Assembly (NCBI RefSeq): GCF_000827125.1
Contig: NZ_CP010311.1
Span: forward strand, 2,418,001-2,482,000
DNA: 64,000 nt
Source of the DNA: Geoalkalibacter subterraneus
GTDB taxonomy: Bacteria; Desulfobacterota; Desulfuromonadia; Desulfuromonadales; Geoalkalibacteraceae
Direction of reading: 5' to 3'
Within the stretch, counting starts at the first letter, position 1; each line of letters starts with the position of its first letter. The notes beneath the pieces are model-generated. The model worked only from the letters and a program-made list of their open reading frames with translations. It searched no databases and had not been told where the DNA came from. Shown piece after piece: positions 15,399 through 25,239 of the stretch. Both the position numbers and the translations under genes were made by a program.

Positions 15399-17894
15399 TC
15401 ACCCCAACGGGAACCAGAGAACGAACTCAGTGCCTCCTCCCGGCTGGCTGTTGACCTCAATACGGCCGCCATGATCGGAGATAATATTGTGAGTAATCGA
15501 GAGTCCAAGCCCGGTGCCCTCCCCCTTGCTGGTGTAGAAAGGCTCAAAAATCAACGGCAGGCGATCCGGCGCAATCCCTTCTCCGGTATCCGAAATTTTC
15601 ACGCAGACATGATCATCAACCCGGGCGGCGGCGACCTCGAGCCTGCCCCCTTGCGGCATGGCATCGATGGCGTTGGTCAACAAGTTGAGGAAAGCCTGCT
15701 TGAGCTTGGCGGCGTCAAGCGCAAAGCGAGGCAAGGACTCCTGGATATTTTCTTCCAGCATGATATTCGCGCGCTCGCACTGCTTCTGCACCAGAAACAG
15801 AATATCACGCAACACTGGGGCCACATCCCCCGGCTGCAAAGAGGATTGAGCCGTGGTGGCAAAGGTGAGCAGTTCGTTGACCAGGCCTTCAAGGCGCTCC
15901 ATTTCGCACAGGGCACGCTGAATCAGTGCCTGGTCTTCAGGATTACGCAGCAGGCGGTCATGCAGGTCATCGAGCATGATGCTGATGCCGGTCAGGGGAT
16001 TGCGAATCTCGTGGGCGATGCCGGCACTGAGGCGCCCCAGGGAAGCCAACCGCTCCATGCGCCCGAGATGTTCACGCAGGTTGACCCGCTCGGTTAAATC
16101 CTCCACCGTCAGGATGCGCCCGGACGAGCGAGGCGCCAACAACGGCAGAAATGCAATCCGCAGGGTAATCCGCTTGCCGTTTCGTTCAACCTGCAGATAC
16201 TGACTCCACCGCCGACTGACATCCTGCTCCAAGGCGGGACGCAAGACCTCCAGCATCTCCGGCCACTCCTGCAGGTAATTAAAGAGGTCCAGACTTTCAT
16301 CGCAGGCCGCGAGACCGAGAATAGATCGTGCAGGACCATTGACCGAAGTGACGCGGTGGTGACCATCGAGGGTCAGAATGCCCGTTTCGATATTTTCGAA
16401 AACCGTTTGTTTGAAATTGCGTTCGCGAATAATCTCCTTGCGTGAACGGCGCAATGCTTTCAACGTCTTCATCAGACGTTCACGGCGATGGTTCAATTCG
16501 CCGGCCATGGCATTGAATGCCTGGGCAAGCCGCCCCACCTCGTCATCACCCTTAACTGCAACTTCGGTTCTAAGGTTGCCGCGGGCCATCGCGCGGGTTC
16601 CATCCATCAATCTTTCCAAAGGGCCGGTAATACTGCGCGAAAGCCACCAGGCAGCCAGGAAGACGACCGCCATCGTAAACCCGACCAGCAACCATGAGCG
16701 GTGCATGAAGCGGGTCACTTCCCGTTGGATGACAGATGAGGTCTCGATAGCCGGCTGATGAAACTGCCGCAATTCAGCTCCGATAGTAACGCCTCCCCAA
16801 ACCTCGCCGGAAACCCCACTTTCAACATCGTACAACACGGGCGCATAGGCCATGATTTTACGGGATCCCCCGACATTGGTGACATCGACAACACCCGAGT
16901 TACCCTCCAGAACATCCCGGGCGACGACGGGATAGTTGGGATGGATAAAACCCGCATGCAGAAGGTTGTATGGAATGGCACCACGCGCGACCGCTTCGGG
17001 CGAGGAGCGGGTCGTGTATGGCGGAACCAACCGCCCACTGGAATCGAGCCCGCGAATATCCCAGAATTTCGGGTGGGTGATGATCCACCCTTCATGATCG
17101 AACATGAAGGCGTAATTGCCGCTTTCATAAGAGGGGAAAACGACGTACTTCTCCTCCGTCGGCGTGATGTGCTGAGTAAATTCCATCAAATGGCGATGAT
17201 CGAGAGAGAGAACCACCACGGCCTGCAGAGTGCCGTCCGATGCATGCAGCGGAGCGGCAAAACGAACAACCCCCCGGTATTTCCTGCCTTCCACCGCATC
17301 TTCGGGACGCCTCTCCCCTGCCAACTGCTCCCGCTTGTCGACATGCCACCCCGTCACAGGCGAAACATAGACGCCGCCAGCGGGCAGACGCCTGGCCTGC
17401 AGAAAGTAATCTTCGGTCAGGTAGGTTGTATTGGCAGGGTCGGAGACATCGCGCAGATCAGCCGAAACCTCGCCCTCCTCAATCCGCAGCATCTCCCGGC
17501 CATCGGGATGTATGAAGGCGATCTCCCGATAAAGAGGAATGGATTCACGAACCTCGACAGGCTGCTGATTGGTTCCGGCCCGATACCAGACTGAGCGGCG
17601 GTGCTGATTGTAGAAACTCAGATACGCCTCTGCGTCGGGTTCAAGCAAAGCAAGGTCAAACAGATCCGCCTCGACCCGCCTCAAAAAATCAGCAGTCGAC
17701 TCTGCGACCATCTCCGCGCGCAGCACAAGTGCGCGCGAAGCCTGAGAATCGAGAGCTTCAGTCGCACTGCGCCGCAGGTAGTCCTCCACCAGCCAGAGAT
17801 TATTGGCGGAATATACGGCGAGAAATCCGAGGGGAAGCAGCGCAAGCAGCAGAAAAGCAAACAGAACTTTTTTATGAAGAGTCAAACGCGGCAT
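15399..17894 (-). CDS. Sensor histidine kinase (dCache, HAMP, PAS, HisKA, HATPase)
   Basis: 831 residues. A membrane segment at about 10-30 is followed by a periplasmic region of some 370 residues with dual-Cache features (YFLQARRLPAGGVYVSPVTGWHVD, YVVFPSYESGNYAFMFDHEGWIITHP). Then come a second membrane segment (LLVGFTMAVVFLAAWWLS), HAMP, a PAS domain, the phospho-acceptor box AGIAHEIRNPLTG and the ATPase boxes NLLTNAIDAM, DTGEGI and GTGLGLSI. Dual-Cache domains often bind small carboxylates, fitting control of the nearby DASS transporter through the regulator at 13879-15270. An alternative GTG start 8 codons upstream exists. Confidence 0.9.
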   Translation of the reverse strand: MPRLTLHKKVLFAFLLLALLPLGFLAVYSANNLWLVEDYLRRSATEALDSQASRALVLRAEMVAESTADFLRRVEADLFDLALLEPDAEAYLSFYNQHRRSVWYRAGTNQQPVEVRESIPLYREIAFIHPDGREMLRIEEGEVSADLRDVSDPANTTYLTEDYFLQARRLPAGGVYVSPVTGWHVDKREQLAGERRPEDAVEGRKYRGVVRFAAPLHASDGTLQAVVVLSLDHRHLMEFTQHITPTEEKYVVFPSYESGNYAFMFDHEGWIITHPKFWDIRGLDSSGRLVPPYTTRSSPEAVARGAIPYNLLHAGFIHPNYPVVARDVLEGNSGVVDVTNVGGSRKIMAYAPVLYDVESGVSGEVWGGVTIGAELRQFHQPAIETSSVIQREVTRFMHRSWLLVGFTMAVVFLAAWWLSRSITGPLERLMDGTRAMARGNLRTEVAVKGDDEVGRLAQAFNAMAGELNHRRERLMKTLKALRRSRKEIIRERNFKQTVFENIETGILTLDGHHRVTSVNGPARSILGLAACDESLDLFNYLQEWPEMLEVLRPALEQDVSRRWSQYLQVERNGKRITLRIAFLPLLAPRSSGRILTVEDLTERVNLREHLGRMERLASLGRLSAGIAHEIRNPLTGISIMLDDLHDRLLRNPEDQALIQRALCEMERLEGLVNELLTFATTAQSSLQPGDVAPVLRDILFLVQKQCERANIMLEENIQESLPRFALDAAKLKQAFLNLLTNAIDAMPQGGRLEVAAARVDDHVCVKISDTGEGIAPDRLPLIFEPFYTSKGEGTGLGLSITHNIISDHGGRIEVNSQPGGGTEFVLWFPLG

Positions 17895-17987
17895 GGCGTG
17901 ATTATACCTGAACCACACCCGTAAATAGAAGAGGCATTGGATAAAAGAACGATATGGAGAGCGTGAAGGAGGGCCTCTTTGTCAGAC

Positions 17988-18254
17988 TCAGGAGTGGCAG
18001 CGATGCGGTTCCTGATCCTGAGACATGGGGGGCCGGCCGGCATTGATCAATCGGGTATCGAGCGCCAGCGGCAGAAGACGCAGATGCTTTTTCATGACTT
18101 CTTCCAGACAGCGTCCGTCATGAATGATGACGTCATTGGGAGCGATCTCCGTCAGGGCCAGAAGAGATCCGTTCGGCCGGAGAAAAATCTGAACTTCGTA
18201 GTCTTTGTGGTTGAAGGTCAGGGTCTGACTGTGGATGAGTGTTGCATTTTCCAT
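17988..18254 (-). CDS. Small protein of unknown function
   Basis: An 88-residue protein beginning MENATLIHSQTLTFNHKDYEV, preceded by GGGAGGCCTCA, a good ribosome site; the frame continues upstream but without a better start. It reads as a small mixed strand/helix protein (VQIFLRPNGSLLALTEI, NDVIIHDGRCLEEVMKKHLRLLPLAL) with a basic, His-rich tail. No membrane segment or known motif is visible. It stands alone between the kinase gene and the polyprenyl synthase. The function is unknown. Confidence 0.6.
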   Translation of the reverse strand: MENATLIHSQTLTFNHKDYEVQIFLRPNGSLLALTEIAPNDVIIHDGRCLEEVMKKHLRLLPLALDTRLINAGRPPMSQDQEPHRCHS

Positions 18255-18383
18255 TGAGGCCTCCCGCATGCGGCTGTGTCGAACCGAAAAAAAATAATGC
18301 TCTCCAATTAGCAATGAGTGCGCCAACGGAAGATTTTCCAATTAAAATCAAAAGAAACTATTTTTATTCAATAGGTTGCACAT

Positions 18384-18413
18384 AAAAAAGCCTGACGCAC
18401 AGCAGCGTCAGGC
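18384..18413 (-). terminator. Intrinsic terminator after polyprenyl synthase
   Basis: Minus strand GCCTGACGC stem with GCGTCAGGC (18390-18413) followed by six T residues at 18389-18384. It is about 65 bp downstream of the synthase stop. Confidence 0.88.
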
Positions 18414-18479
18414 CTGGGTGAAAACTCCCAAAATGGGTGATATGGCGATAAAAGGGTTGTGCTGAATCGTTACAAAAGG

Positions 18480-19448
18480 TTATTTGCGCCGGGCGACGAC
18501 ATAATCGGATAATTCAAAAAGGGCCTGCCGGGCCGGAGAATCCGCAAAGCACTGCAAACGCCCCTTGGCCTGCTCAACCAGTTCGCGTGCCCTCATCCGG
18601 GTGTGGTCAATTCCGCCGTAATGTTCGATCAGATCGCAGACATAGTTCAAATCTTCGGCGGGGAGCTCATCCTGCTCAACGATCTCCTCCACCCTGCTGC
18701 GCTCCTGCTCGTTGCATTCGCGCAGGGCGTGGATCAGGGGCAGGGTCATTTTACCCTCCTGCAGGTCGTGCCCGCGCGCTTTGCCAAACTCCGCCTCTTC
18801 AGCCACATAATCGAGCGCATCATCCATGAACTGGAAGGCGATACCCAGGTCCATGCCGAAATCCTTGAGCGCCATGCGCTTCTGCTCATCAACACCGCCG
18901 AGAATCCCGCCCGCTTCGCAGGCAGCGGAGATCAGCACCGCCGTTTTGCTGCGGACCACATCGAGATAGCGGGGTTCGTCCATCTCCAGGTCACAGGTCC
19001 CGACCAGCTGCATGATTTCACCCTCAGCCATGCTGGTGGTTGCATCTGAAAGAACCTGCAGCACATCGAGGCTTCCGCCGCGCACCATAATGGAGAAGGA
19101 TTTGGCAAACAGGAAGTCTCCGACCAGAACCGATGCCTGATTGCCCCACAGGGAATTGGCTGAAGCACTGCCGCGACGCAATACGGCGTCATCGACCACA
19201 TCATCGTGGAGGAGGGTTGCGGTATGAAGAAACTCAACGACCGCCGCCAATCCCACATGCTGGTCACCGTCATACTCTGCCAGCCTGGCGCTGAGAAGCA
19301 GCAGCATGGGGCGCATGCGCTTGCCGCCGCTGGCAATGACGTAGTCACCAACCTTGCGGATCAGGTAAACGTCGGAATTGAGAAATTCCTTGAAAAGACC
19401 TTCCACCTGCGTCAGGTCATCGGAGAGAAGTTTTAGAGCATTTTCCAT
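18480..19448 (-). CDS. ispB: All-trans polyprenyl diphosphate synthase
   Basis: A 322-residue isoprenyl synthase with both aspartate-rich motifs: LLHDDVVDDA (first, in the DDxxD position) and FQFMDDALDY (second). GGKRMRPMLLLL is the allylic substrate-binding Lys/Arg segment. It condenses isopentenyl diphosphate units to the long side chain of menaquinone or ubiquinone; product length cannot be read here. Start MENALKLL (19448) fits relatives, but an in-frame ATG at 19487 is possible. It follows a histidine kinase gene by 63 bp. Confidence 0.88.
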   Translation of the reverse strand: MENALKLLSDDLTQVEGLFKEFLNSDVYLIRKVGDYVIASGGKRMRPMLLLLSARLAEYDGDQHVGLAAVVEFLHTATLLHDDVVDDAVLRRGSASANSLWGNQASVLVGDFLFAKSFSIMVRGGSLDVLQVLSDATTSMAEGEIMQLVGTCDLEMDEPRYLDVVRSKTAVLISAACEAGGILGGVDEQKRMALKDFGMDLGIAFQFMDDALDYVAEEAEFGKARGHDLQEGKMTLPLIHALRECNEQERSRVEEIVEQDELPAEDLNYVCDLIEHYGGIDHTRMRARELVEQAKGRLQCFADSPARQALFELSDYVVARRK

Positions 19449-19511
19449 GATGGGCAAGTTATCCTCGAACCGTAAAAGTTCTGCCATCCTAGTGAATTAT
19501 AAGGTGCCATG

Positions 19512-21023
19512 TCAAAGTTTTTTTCCTGCCGGGAAGGCAGGCAGAAAGATCGTGAAGCGCGCCCCGCCACCGTCGTGCCGACCGGCATGAATGCGCCCCC
19601 CGTGCTCCTCCACTAATTTGCGGGACACTGCGAGCCCCAGCCCGGTTCCTTCACCGCGTTCCTTGGTGGAATAGAAAGGATCGAAAATCCGCTCCAGGTT
19701 CACATTCTCAATGCCCGGGCCGTCATCGTCCACCTGCAGCGTCCATCCTTGCTCAACTTCACGCAGGGAAATTTCAAGGAGTCCTTTTCCTTCCATGGCC
19801 TGGGCCGCATTCAGAACCAGGTTGACCAGAACCTGCCGCAGCTGATCCTCATCGCCGCAAACAACGACCGGTGTTCTGGGCAGGTCAAATGACCATTGAA
19901 TTTCGGCAAAAGTTTTCTGGACTCCGAGAGAACGACCAACCTCGCCAATAACCGCGCTGAGATCAACAGGCGCCATGCGACTGGACCCGCTGCGCGCCAA
20001 CCCGAGCAAACTGCCTGTGATACGCCGGCAGCGCCGGGATTCGGCTATAATCGTCTCCACATCCTCAATCCGCGGATCATCCGGCGTCATATCCTCGCGC
20101 AACAACTGGGCGTGCCCCAGGATGATCCCTACCGGGTTATCGATCTCGTGGGAAATACCTGCCGCAACCTGGCCGACCGCTGCTAGTTTCTCTGCCCGCA
20201 CCAGACTTTCCTGGGCCCGGTTCAGTTCGCGATTGGATTGTTCCAGGGCCAAATTTTTGGCAACCAGTTCGCGCTGTTTCTCAGAGAGCGACGCAGCCAT
20301 ATCGTTAAACGCGCCGGCCAGCGTGCCAAGTTCATCCCGGTTGGAGATGGCCAAACGAAAAGACAAATCCCCGCGGGCAATGGTGCGGGCGCCATGAATC
20401 AAACGCCTCAGCGGTCGACTGATCCAGCGGGCAGCCAGGGCAGCAAGCAGCAGGGAGGTGAGGATTGAAACCAGGGCGATACGGACGAAATGCGAACGTG
20501 TTGCCTGCTGCAATGCCGCTATTCCATCGTAAGAGATCAGAAAACGAACCGAGAGAACATGCTCACCCGTCGGACCGAGAGCTGGATGGACCAGATCGAC
20601 AAATTTCCCCTCTTGCGGCAGCGTCAGGCTTTCCAGGGTCATCTCCAGGTTCCCGACGACACGGCGCTCAACTTCCGCGGCGGAGAGCGGTTTCAGGGGC
20701 AGAATCTCATCACCCAGTGGAGGGGATTCGTACAGAAGGCGGCCTCCCGCCGAATAGAGAGAGAAATGAACCAGATCGGGATTAAAGGCAAGAATTTCAC
20801 GCAGCTTGCCATCTTCCAGGCGGCGGGACGGAGAAAAGGACCCACGAAAGAATTTAAGCAGTTCAGGAGTCGCAAGGCGCGCAAAAGACCTGCTTCGCGC
20901 ATGCAGGTGATCTTCCCACTGCCGCACCTGTTGACGCTCCAGAACCGTCAGAGTTGCGGCCAGGACCACAATCAGCAGGATCGCGGTGAAAAAAAAGAAC
21001 TTCTTTCCTATGGTCACTTGCAC
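19512..21023 (-). CDS. Membrane sensor histidine kinase
   Basis: 503 residues. An N-terminal membrane segment (FFFFTAILLIVVLAATLTVL), a short periplasmic region of about 140 residues, a second membrane segment near residue 180, and HAMP (WISRPLRRLIHGARTIARGDLSFRL) lead to HisKA (AAGISHEIDNPVGIILGH) and HATPase (NLVLNAAQAM, DDDGPGIENV, GTGLGLAVS). All catalytic boxes are intact. No response regulator is adjacent, so its partner is unknown. The neighbouring C-run at 21035-21045 lies just before the gene. Confidence 0.88.
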   Translation of the reverse strand: MQVTIGKKFFFFTAILLIVVLAATLTVLERQQVRQWEDHLHARSRSFARLATPELLKFFRGSFSPSRRLEDGKLREILAFNPDLVHFSLYSAGGRLLYESPPLGDEILPLKPLSAAEVERRVVGNLEMTLESLTLPQEGKFVDLVHPALGPTGEHVLSVRFLISYDGIAALQQATRSHFVRIALVSILTSLLLAALAARWISRPLRRLIHGARTIARGDLSFRLAISNRDELGTLAGAFNDMAASLSEKQRELVAKNLALEQSNRELNRAQESLVRAEKLAAVGQVAAGISHEIDNPVGIILGHAQLLREDMTPDDPRIEDVETIIAESRRCRRITGSLLGLARSGSSRMAPVDLSAVIGEVGRSLGVQKTFAEIQWSFDLPRTPVVVCGDEDQLRQVLVNLVLNAAQAMEGKGLLEISLREVEQGWTLQVDDDGPGIENVNLERIFDPFYSTKERGEGTGLGLAVSRKLVEEHGGRIHAGRHDGGGARFTIFLPAFPAGKKL

Positions 21024-21088
21024 GGACTCACCGCCCCCCCCCCGGGAGTGCAGCAGCTAAAACCATGCGCCGGAGGAGCGTGCATTTT

Positions 21089-22066
21089 TCAAGGTTGAGA
21101 ATTTTCAAGGGGGGCAGGTTCTTCGGCAGCAGGCGGCTTATGCGGAACGAAAACCCGCTCGTCTTCATCCCATCGATAGCCACCGGCATCCCAGATCGCT
21201 TCCAGGGCATCCCAGTCCATGTGCACACCCTCCATTTCATCGACCGTATCAGACGCCTCAAGCATCTCACCATCATCGACAATGCCGTCACCATTGAGGT
21301 CCGCCCACAGCACATGGTCCACTTTGACGACGGCATCCCCATCGAGTGAAACCGAAAGATTGCGCCCATTGGGATTGACGATAATTTCCCCGGAGAAATC
21401 GGCAGTGGATTGGATTTTATCCACATTTTCACTGACACGGAGACGATAGACTACCCGGGTGCGTTCATCTCCCGGTTTGACAATCCACCGCGCGACACCC
21501 TCCTCATTGTTCAAGCTGGTGGGCGGGGGAGCCGCTTCCACCAACTGCCACCCCTTCGGGAAACTCTCTCGCAGGATATACCCCTTGACCGTATCATCGG
21601 TTTCCAAGCGGATATGAACCGGGATCACATCCCCGGGCGCGGCATAGGGAGGCAGGAAACGATACCCTTCAAACCGGCCGACCAGCGTGTCCTGACGCTG
21701 CATCACCCAGTAAAAGATAACACCCGCAACAACAAGCAGGGCCGGCAACAGAAGCAACCATGTCCTGCTGCCCTTTGATTCCTGCGGCGGCAACGTCTCC
21801 GCAGGCTCCGCTTCTTCGTCGACACCTTCAGCGTCCCTCTCGCTTTTTTCGAGGATTTCCTCAACATCGACCTCAAGGGCTTCCGCCAGGCGAACGGCGT
21901 TTTCACGTTTTATGGAAGGGTAGCGGTTATTCTCCCAGCGTGACACCGTATCGGTGGTCACCCCGACCACCTTGGCCACGTAGAGCTGGGTGAGCTTTTT
22001 TTCCTCACGAATGCGACGAATCGCATCGCTGTCTAGATTTACCGTGGGCCGCAGGATAGAAGTCAT
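21089..22066 (-). CDS. Membrane-anchored XRE-type HTH protein with EF-hand loop
   Basis: 325 residues. An N-terminal XRE HTH domain (IRRIREEKKLTQLYVAKVVGVTTDTVSRWENNRYP, about 15-50), an acidic linker, and one membrane segment (WLLLLPALLVVAGVIFYWV, near 100-120) precede a beta-rich extracytoplasmic domain resembling cohesin or Ig-like folds. The latter ends in a calcium-type loop DLNGDGIVDDGE. The topology resembles RodZ (cytoplasmic HTH, periplasmic beta domain), but the C-terminal domain is different. GAGAG lies before ATG 22066. The function is unknown. Confidence 0.75.
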   Translation of the reverse strand: MTSILRPTVNLDSDAIRRIREEKKLTQLYVAKVVGVTTDTVSRWENNRYPSIKRENAVRLAEALEVDVEEILEKSERDAEGVDEEAEPAETLPPQESKGSRTWLLLLPALLVVAGVIFYWVMQRQDTLVGRFEGYRFLPPYAAPGDVIPVHIRLETDDTVKGYILRESFPKGWQLVEAAPPPTSLNNEEGVARWIVKPGDERTRVVYRLRVSENVDKIQSTADFSGEIIVNPNGRNLSVSLDGDAVVKVDHVLWADLNGDGIVDDGEMLEASDTVDEMEGVHMDWDALEAIWDAGGYRWDEDERVFVPHKPPAAEEPAPLENSQP

Positions 22067-22125
22067 AGGTCTCTCGGATGGCAAAATTACGTCATCCTAG
22101 CAAAAAGAAGATCAAGGCGTAAACA

Positions 22126-24048
22126 TCAAACAGGTTCGGCTCCCTGCCCCTGGGCATCAAATGGACAGATATCCTTGAGCGAGAAGCCGGCTTCGAGCAG
22201 CTCCTGAAATTTTTCGGGGGCCAGGGGGCGCCCAAAATAGTATCCCTGTAATTCATCGCAATGACGCGCACGTAGAAACTCGAGCTGCTGGCGTGTTTCG
22301 ACTCCTTCGGCGATCACCTTGATGTTGAGGCTATGAGCCACCGCGATAACCGCATCGACAATCGCCGCGTTATCCGGGTCGGCCGTCACATCACGGACAA
22401 AGGACTGGGCAATTTTAAGGCGGTCGAAGGGAAAGTGCTTCAGATAGCTCAGCGACGAATAACCGGTTCCGAAATCATCGATGGCCAGGTTGAGGCCACG
22501 TACCTTGATATCCGTGAGCGTCATGATTGTGACTTCGGCATTTTCCATGATGGTACTTTCGGTCAATTCCAGTTCAAGCTGGGCAGGATCAAAACCGGTA
22601 CTCTCCAGAATGTGATCGACCATATCGATAAAACAGGGGTGATTGAACTGACGTCCCGAAATGTTGACCGCCAACCGCAGAGCGGAGTATCCCATATCCT
22701 TCCAGATGTTCACCTGCCGACAGGCCGCATCGAGAACCCATTCTCCGATTTGGAGGATAAGGCCGGTCTCCTCTGCTACGGGGATGAACTTCTCAGGGGT
22801 CAAAAGCCCCAGGCCGGGATGGTTCCATCGCAGCAGCGCCTCCATGCCGACCAGCCGACCGCTGACAAGGTCGAGCTGGGGCTGAAAAAGCAGAAAAAGT
22901 TCGTCACGTTCCAGCGCGTAGCGCAGACTCGTTTCGAGAGTGAGGCGTTCCTGAACGCGTGCGTTCATTTCGTGAGAAAAAAACTGGTAGGTATTTTTGC
23001 CCCGTTCCTTGGCCTGGTACATGGCGATGTCTGCATGCCGCAGCAGGGTCTGGCTGGTGTCTCCATCGCCGGGGAACACAGCGATGCCGATGCTGACGGT
23101 GGTCGTAATCTCATGATCCCCGAGCATCACCGGACGAGCCAGATTTTCCAGGATCTTGTGCGCAACACCTGCCAGACCGTCCTCCTGGTCGAAATCCGAC
23201 AGAACGACTACAAATTCATCCCCGCCGAGGCGTGCAACCGTATCGCTGCGGCGAACGCTATCGGCAAGGCGGCGCGCCGTGACTTTAAGCAACTCGTCGC
23301 CGCAGGAGTGCCCCAGCGTATCATTGACCGACTTGAATCGATCCAGGTCGAGAAACATCACCCCTGCCTCACACTGCTCACGGCGGGCACGCGAAATCAC
23401 CTGTTCGATCCGGTCGGCCAGTAGAGTACGATTGGGCAGGCCGGTCAGCACATCGAAATAGGCCAGATGCTGGATTTCCAGGTCCGCATGACGTTGAGCC
23501 ACCGCGACGGCCAGCAGGTTTGCCAGTGATTGGAGAAAAACCAGATCATCCCGGTCAAAGTGCCCCTTGCTCCGGGAATAAACCGCCAGTACCCCGTGGG
23601 GGCTCGCCTTTCCAGGGATGGCAATGCCTGCGGCGCTCAGAACACCAGGAGATGAATCGAACCAAGCGGGGGCCATTATGGGCGTCTGATTTTCGAAATC
23701 ACCGATCAGGACGGGATGCGTTCCCTCCATCAGGACATGCTCTTCGAAACAGATTGAGCCGCCGTCGTGAAACAGGCGCGGCGCTTCGACGGCATCCTTC
23801 CCGTACCAGGCCCGTGGTCGCAGACAGCGCATTTCAGGCAGAAGTTCAAGGATCTGGCTACAGTCGGCGTCCAGACAGGACGCTATCGCGGAAACAGCCT
23901 TCTCCATAAGGCGGTCCAACTCAACGCCCCACAGAATATCACGCCCCAACTCAGCGAAGAGTTGATGGCAATCTTTCTGACGGTTCAACGTCTGCTGCAC
24001 ATCAGAATGAGGCACGGTCGATTTTCCACCAGGAAAATTTTGTTGCAT
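22126..24048 (-). CDS. Cyclic-di-GMP protein: GAF-GGDEF-EAL
   Basis: About 640 residues. A GAF sensor domain (about 20-185) precedes a GGDEF domain (FDVLTGLPNRTLL, LDLDRFKSVNDTLGH, LGGDEF intact) and an EAL domain (MEALLRW, ELTESTIM, IDDFGTGYSSLSYL, VIAEGVET, YYFGRP). Both catalytic motifs look active, so it could make or break cyclic-di-GMP. It has no membrane segment and is cytosolic. The start is uncertain; ATG 24048 (MQQNFPGG) is placed after AAGGA at long spacing, and a longer frame reaches 24126. It stands alone between the XRE gene and a HAD gene. Confidence 0.87.
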   Translation of the reverse strand: MQQNFPGGKSTVPHSDVQQTLNRQKDCHQLFAELGRDILWGVELDRLMEKAVSAIASCLDADCSQILELLPEMRCLRPRAWYGKDAVEAPRLFHDGGSICFEEHVLMEGTHPVLIGDFENQTPIMAPAWFDSSPGVLSAAGIAIPGKASPHGVLAVYSRSKGHFDRDDLVFLQSLANLLAVAVAQRHADLEIQHLAYFDVLTGLPNRTLLADRIEQVISRARREQCEAGVMFLDLDRFKSVNDTLGHSCGDELLKVTARRLADSVRRSDTVARLGGDEFVVVLSDFDQEDGLAGVAHKILENLARPVMLGDHEITTTVSIGIAVFPGDGDTSQTLLRHADIAMYQAKERGKNTYQFFSHEMNARVQERLTLETSLRYALERDELFLLFQPQLDLVSGRLVGMEALLRWNHPGLGLLTPEKFIPVAEETGLILQIGEWVLDAACRQVNIWKDMGYSALRLAVNISGRQFNHPCFIDMVDHILESTGFDPAQLELELTESTIMENAEVTIMTLTDIKVRGLNLAIDDFGTGYSSLSYLKHFPFDRLKIAQSFVRDVTADPDNAAIVDAVIAVAHSLNIKVIAEGVETRQQLEFLRARHCDELQGYYFGRPLAPEKFQELLEAGFSLKDICPFDAQGQGAEPV

Positions 24049-24331
24049 ATAAACAGCAATTCCTTCGCCGATTGCTTTCCGGCCGCCAGAACACATAGAA
24101 TCAGCCCTGAAAGGCGGCAAGGCCATTGCCGGGTTGAAGACTCAACTTAAAATTTGCCGCATCAAACAGAAACGATCCTAATAGAATAAACCAGATCAAA
24201 CAAGGAATAAACAAATAATATCGCACAACTAAGGAGAGCTTGGCCTTACAGAATATTTTAGTTAGAATGTCGTCATTACTTTCATCGGAAAATCTACCCA
24301 ATTCTGTATTTATGAGCATAAAGGTTGACTC

Positions 24332-24973
24332 ATGATCAAAGCGATTTTCTGGGACAACGACGGCATTCTTGTCGACACTGAGCCCCTTTATTTTCAGGCG
24401 ACGCGTGAAGTTCTGACTCGTCATAACGTTGAGCTTACAAGAGAAGAATTTATCCGCATCTCTCTTCAGCAAGGGCAAAGCGCCTTCGATCTGGCCAGGG
24501 ATCAGGGATATGAGCCTGCAGAACTTGAACAGATGAGACAGCAGCGAAACAGGCGCTACACCCAACTTCTCGAGGAAGGTGCCGAAGCACTGCCGCATGT
24601 CGAGGAAACACTGAAAGTTCTCTACGGACACTTCCGCATGGGAATCGTGACCAGCTCGCTGACGGAACACTTTAATGCCATCCATTCGCAAACCGGGCTT
24701 CTGCCGTTTTTTGAATTTACCCTGACCCGCGAGCAGTACGCGCAGACTAAACCCCACCCGGAGCCTTACCTCACTGCACTTTTGCGCTGCGATCTCTCAC
24801 CGCAGGAATGCATTGTCATCGAGGACAGTGAACGTGGTCTTGCCGCGGCCGTGGCCGCAGGGCTGCGTTGCATTGCAATCCCCACCGAACTCACCCGTGA
24901 TGGAGATTTTTCAAAGGCTTTTGCAGTTCTTGAAGACGTGCGTGATGTCCCATCCCTGTTAAACCGAATTTGA
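24332..24973 (+). CDS. HAD-superfamily phosphatase (phosphoglycolate phosphatase-like)
   Basis: A 213-residue HAD subclass IA enzyme. Motif I is DNDGILVDTEP (nucleophile Asp8; the second Asp is Asp10), motif II is VTSS, and motif III Lys and motif IV lie in KPHPEPYLTALLRC...VIEDSERGLAAAVAAG. The cap domain (about 16-95) is of the phosphoglucomutase/phosphoglycolate type. It probably dephosphorylates a small sugar phosphate; the substrate cannot be read. AAAGG lies 7 bases before the ATG. It is a single gene. Confidence 0.82.
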   Translation: MIKAIFWDNDGILVDTEPLYFQATREVLTRHNVELTREEFIRISLQQGQSAFDLARDQGYEPAELEQMRQQRNRRYTQLLEEGAEALPHVEETLKVLYGHFRMGIVTSSLTEHFNAIHSQTGLLPFFEFTLTREQYAQTKPHPEPYLTALLRCDLSPQECIVIEDSERGLAAAVAAGLRCIAIPTELTRDGDFSKAFAVLEDVRDVPSLLNRI

Positions 24974-25036
24974 CCTTCTGCTCCCTAAACACGGCATATA
25001 TTCTGCATTAAAATTCTATACACCGATACACCTCGT

Positions 25037-25128
25037 GGGGATGCAGCTCCCACGAACAAGGGTGTCTGGCGCCAATCAAACGACCAGGGACAGCGAAAAG
25101 TGTCCCTTGACAAGGGAGTTGTAACCCC
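25037..25128. repeat. Palindromic interspersed repeat, copy B
   Basis: A 92-bp relative of copy A (1697-1799): it shares GATGCAGCTCCC, ACAAGGGTGTCTGGCGCCA and the right arm CCCTTGACAAGGGAGTTG. The left arm carries substitutions that break part of the stem, and one GGCGCC block is missing, so this copy appears to be decaying. It lies between the HAD and transglycosylase genes. Confidence 0.83.
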
Positions 25129-25239
25129 ATGCTATGCCGTTACATAAAATTTTAAACTTTTCGGCTTTCGTCGACGATAAAGAGTCAACACTTCTCCTTT
25201 TGCGTTTTAGGCCTACTTCTTTTTTCCCAGGGTTTTGCC

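Noticed and set aside
25153-25180. Sigma-28-like promoter before the lytic transglycosylase (TAAA, 16 bp, GACGATAA)
   Set aside because: Spacing is one base too long and the -10 differs from GCCGATAA; no flagellar gene is near. Too weak to call.
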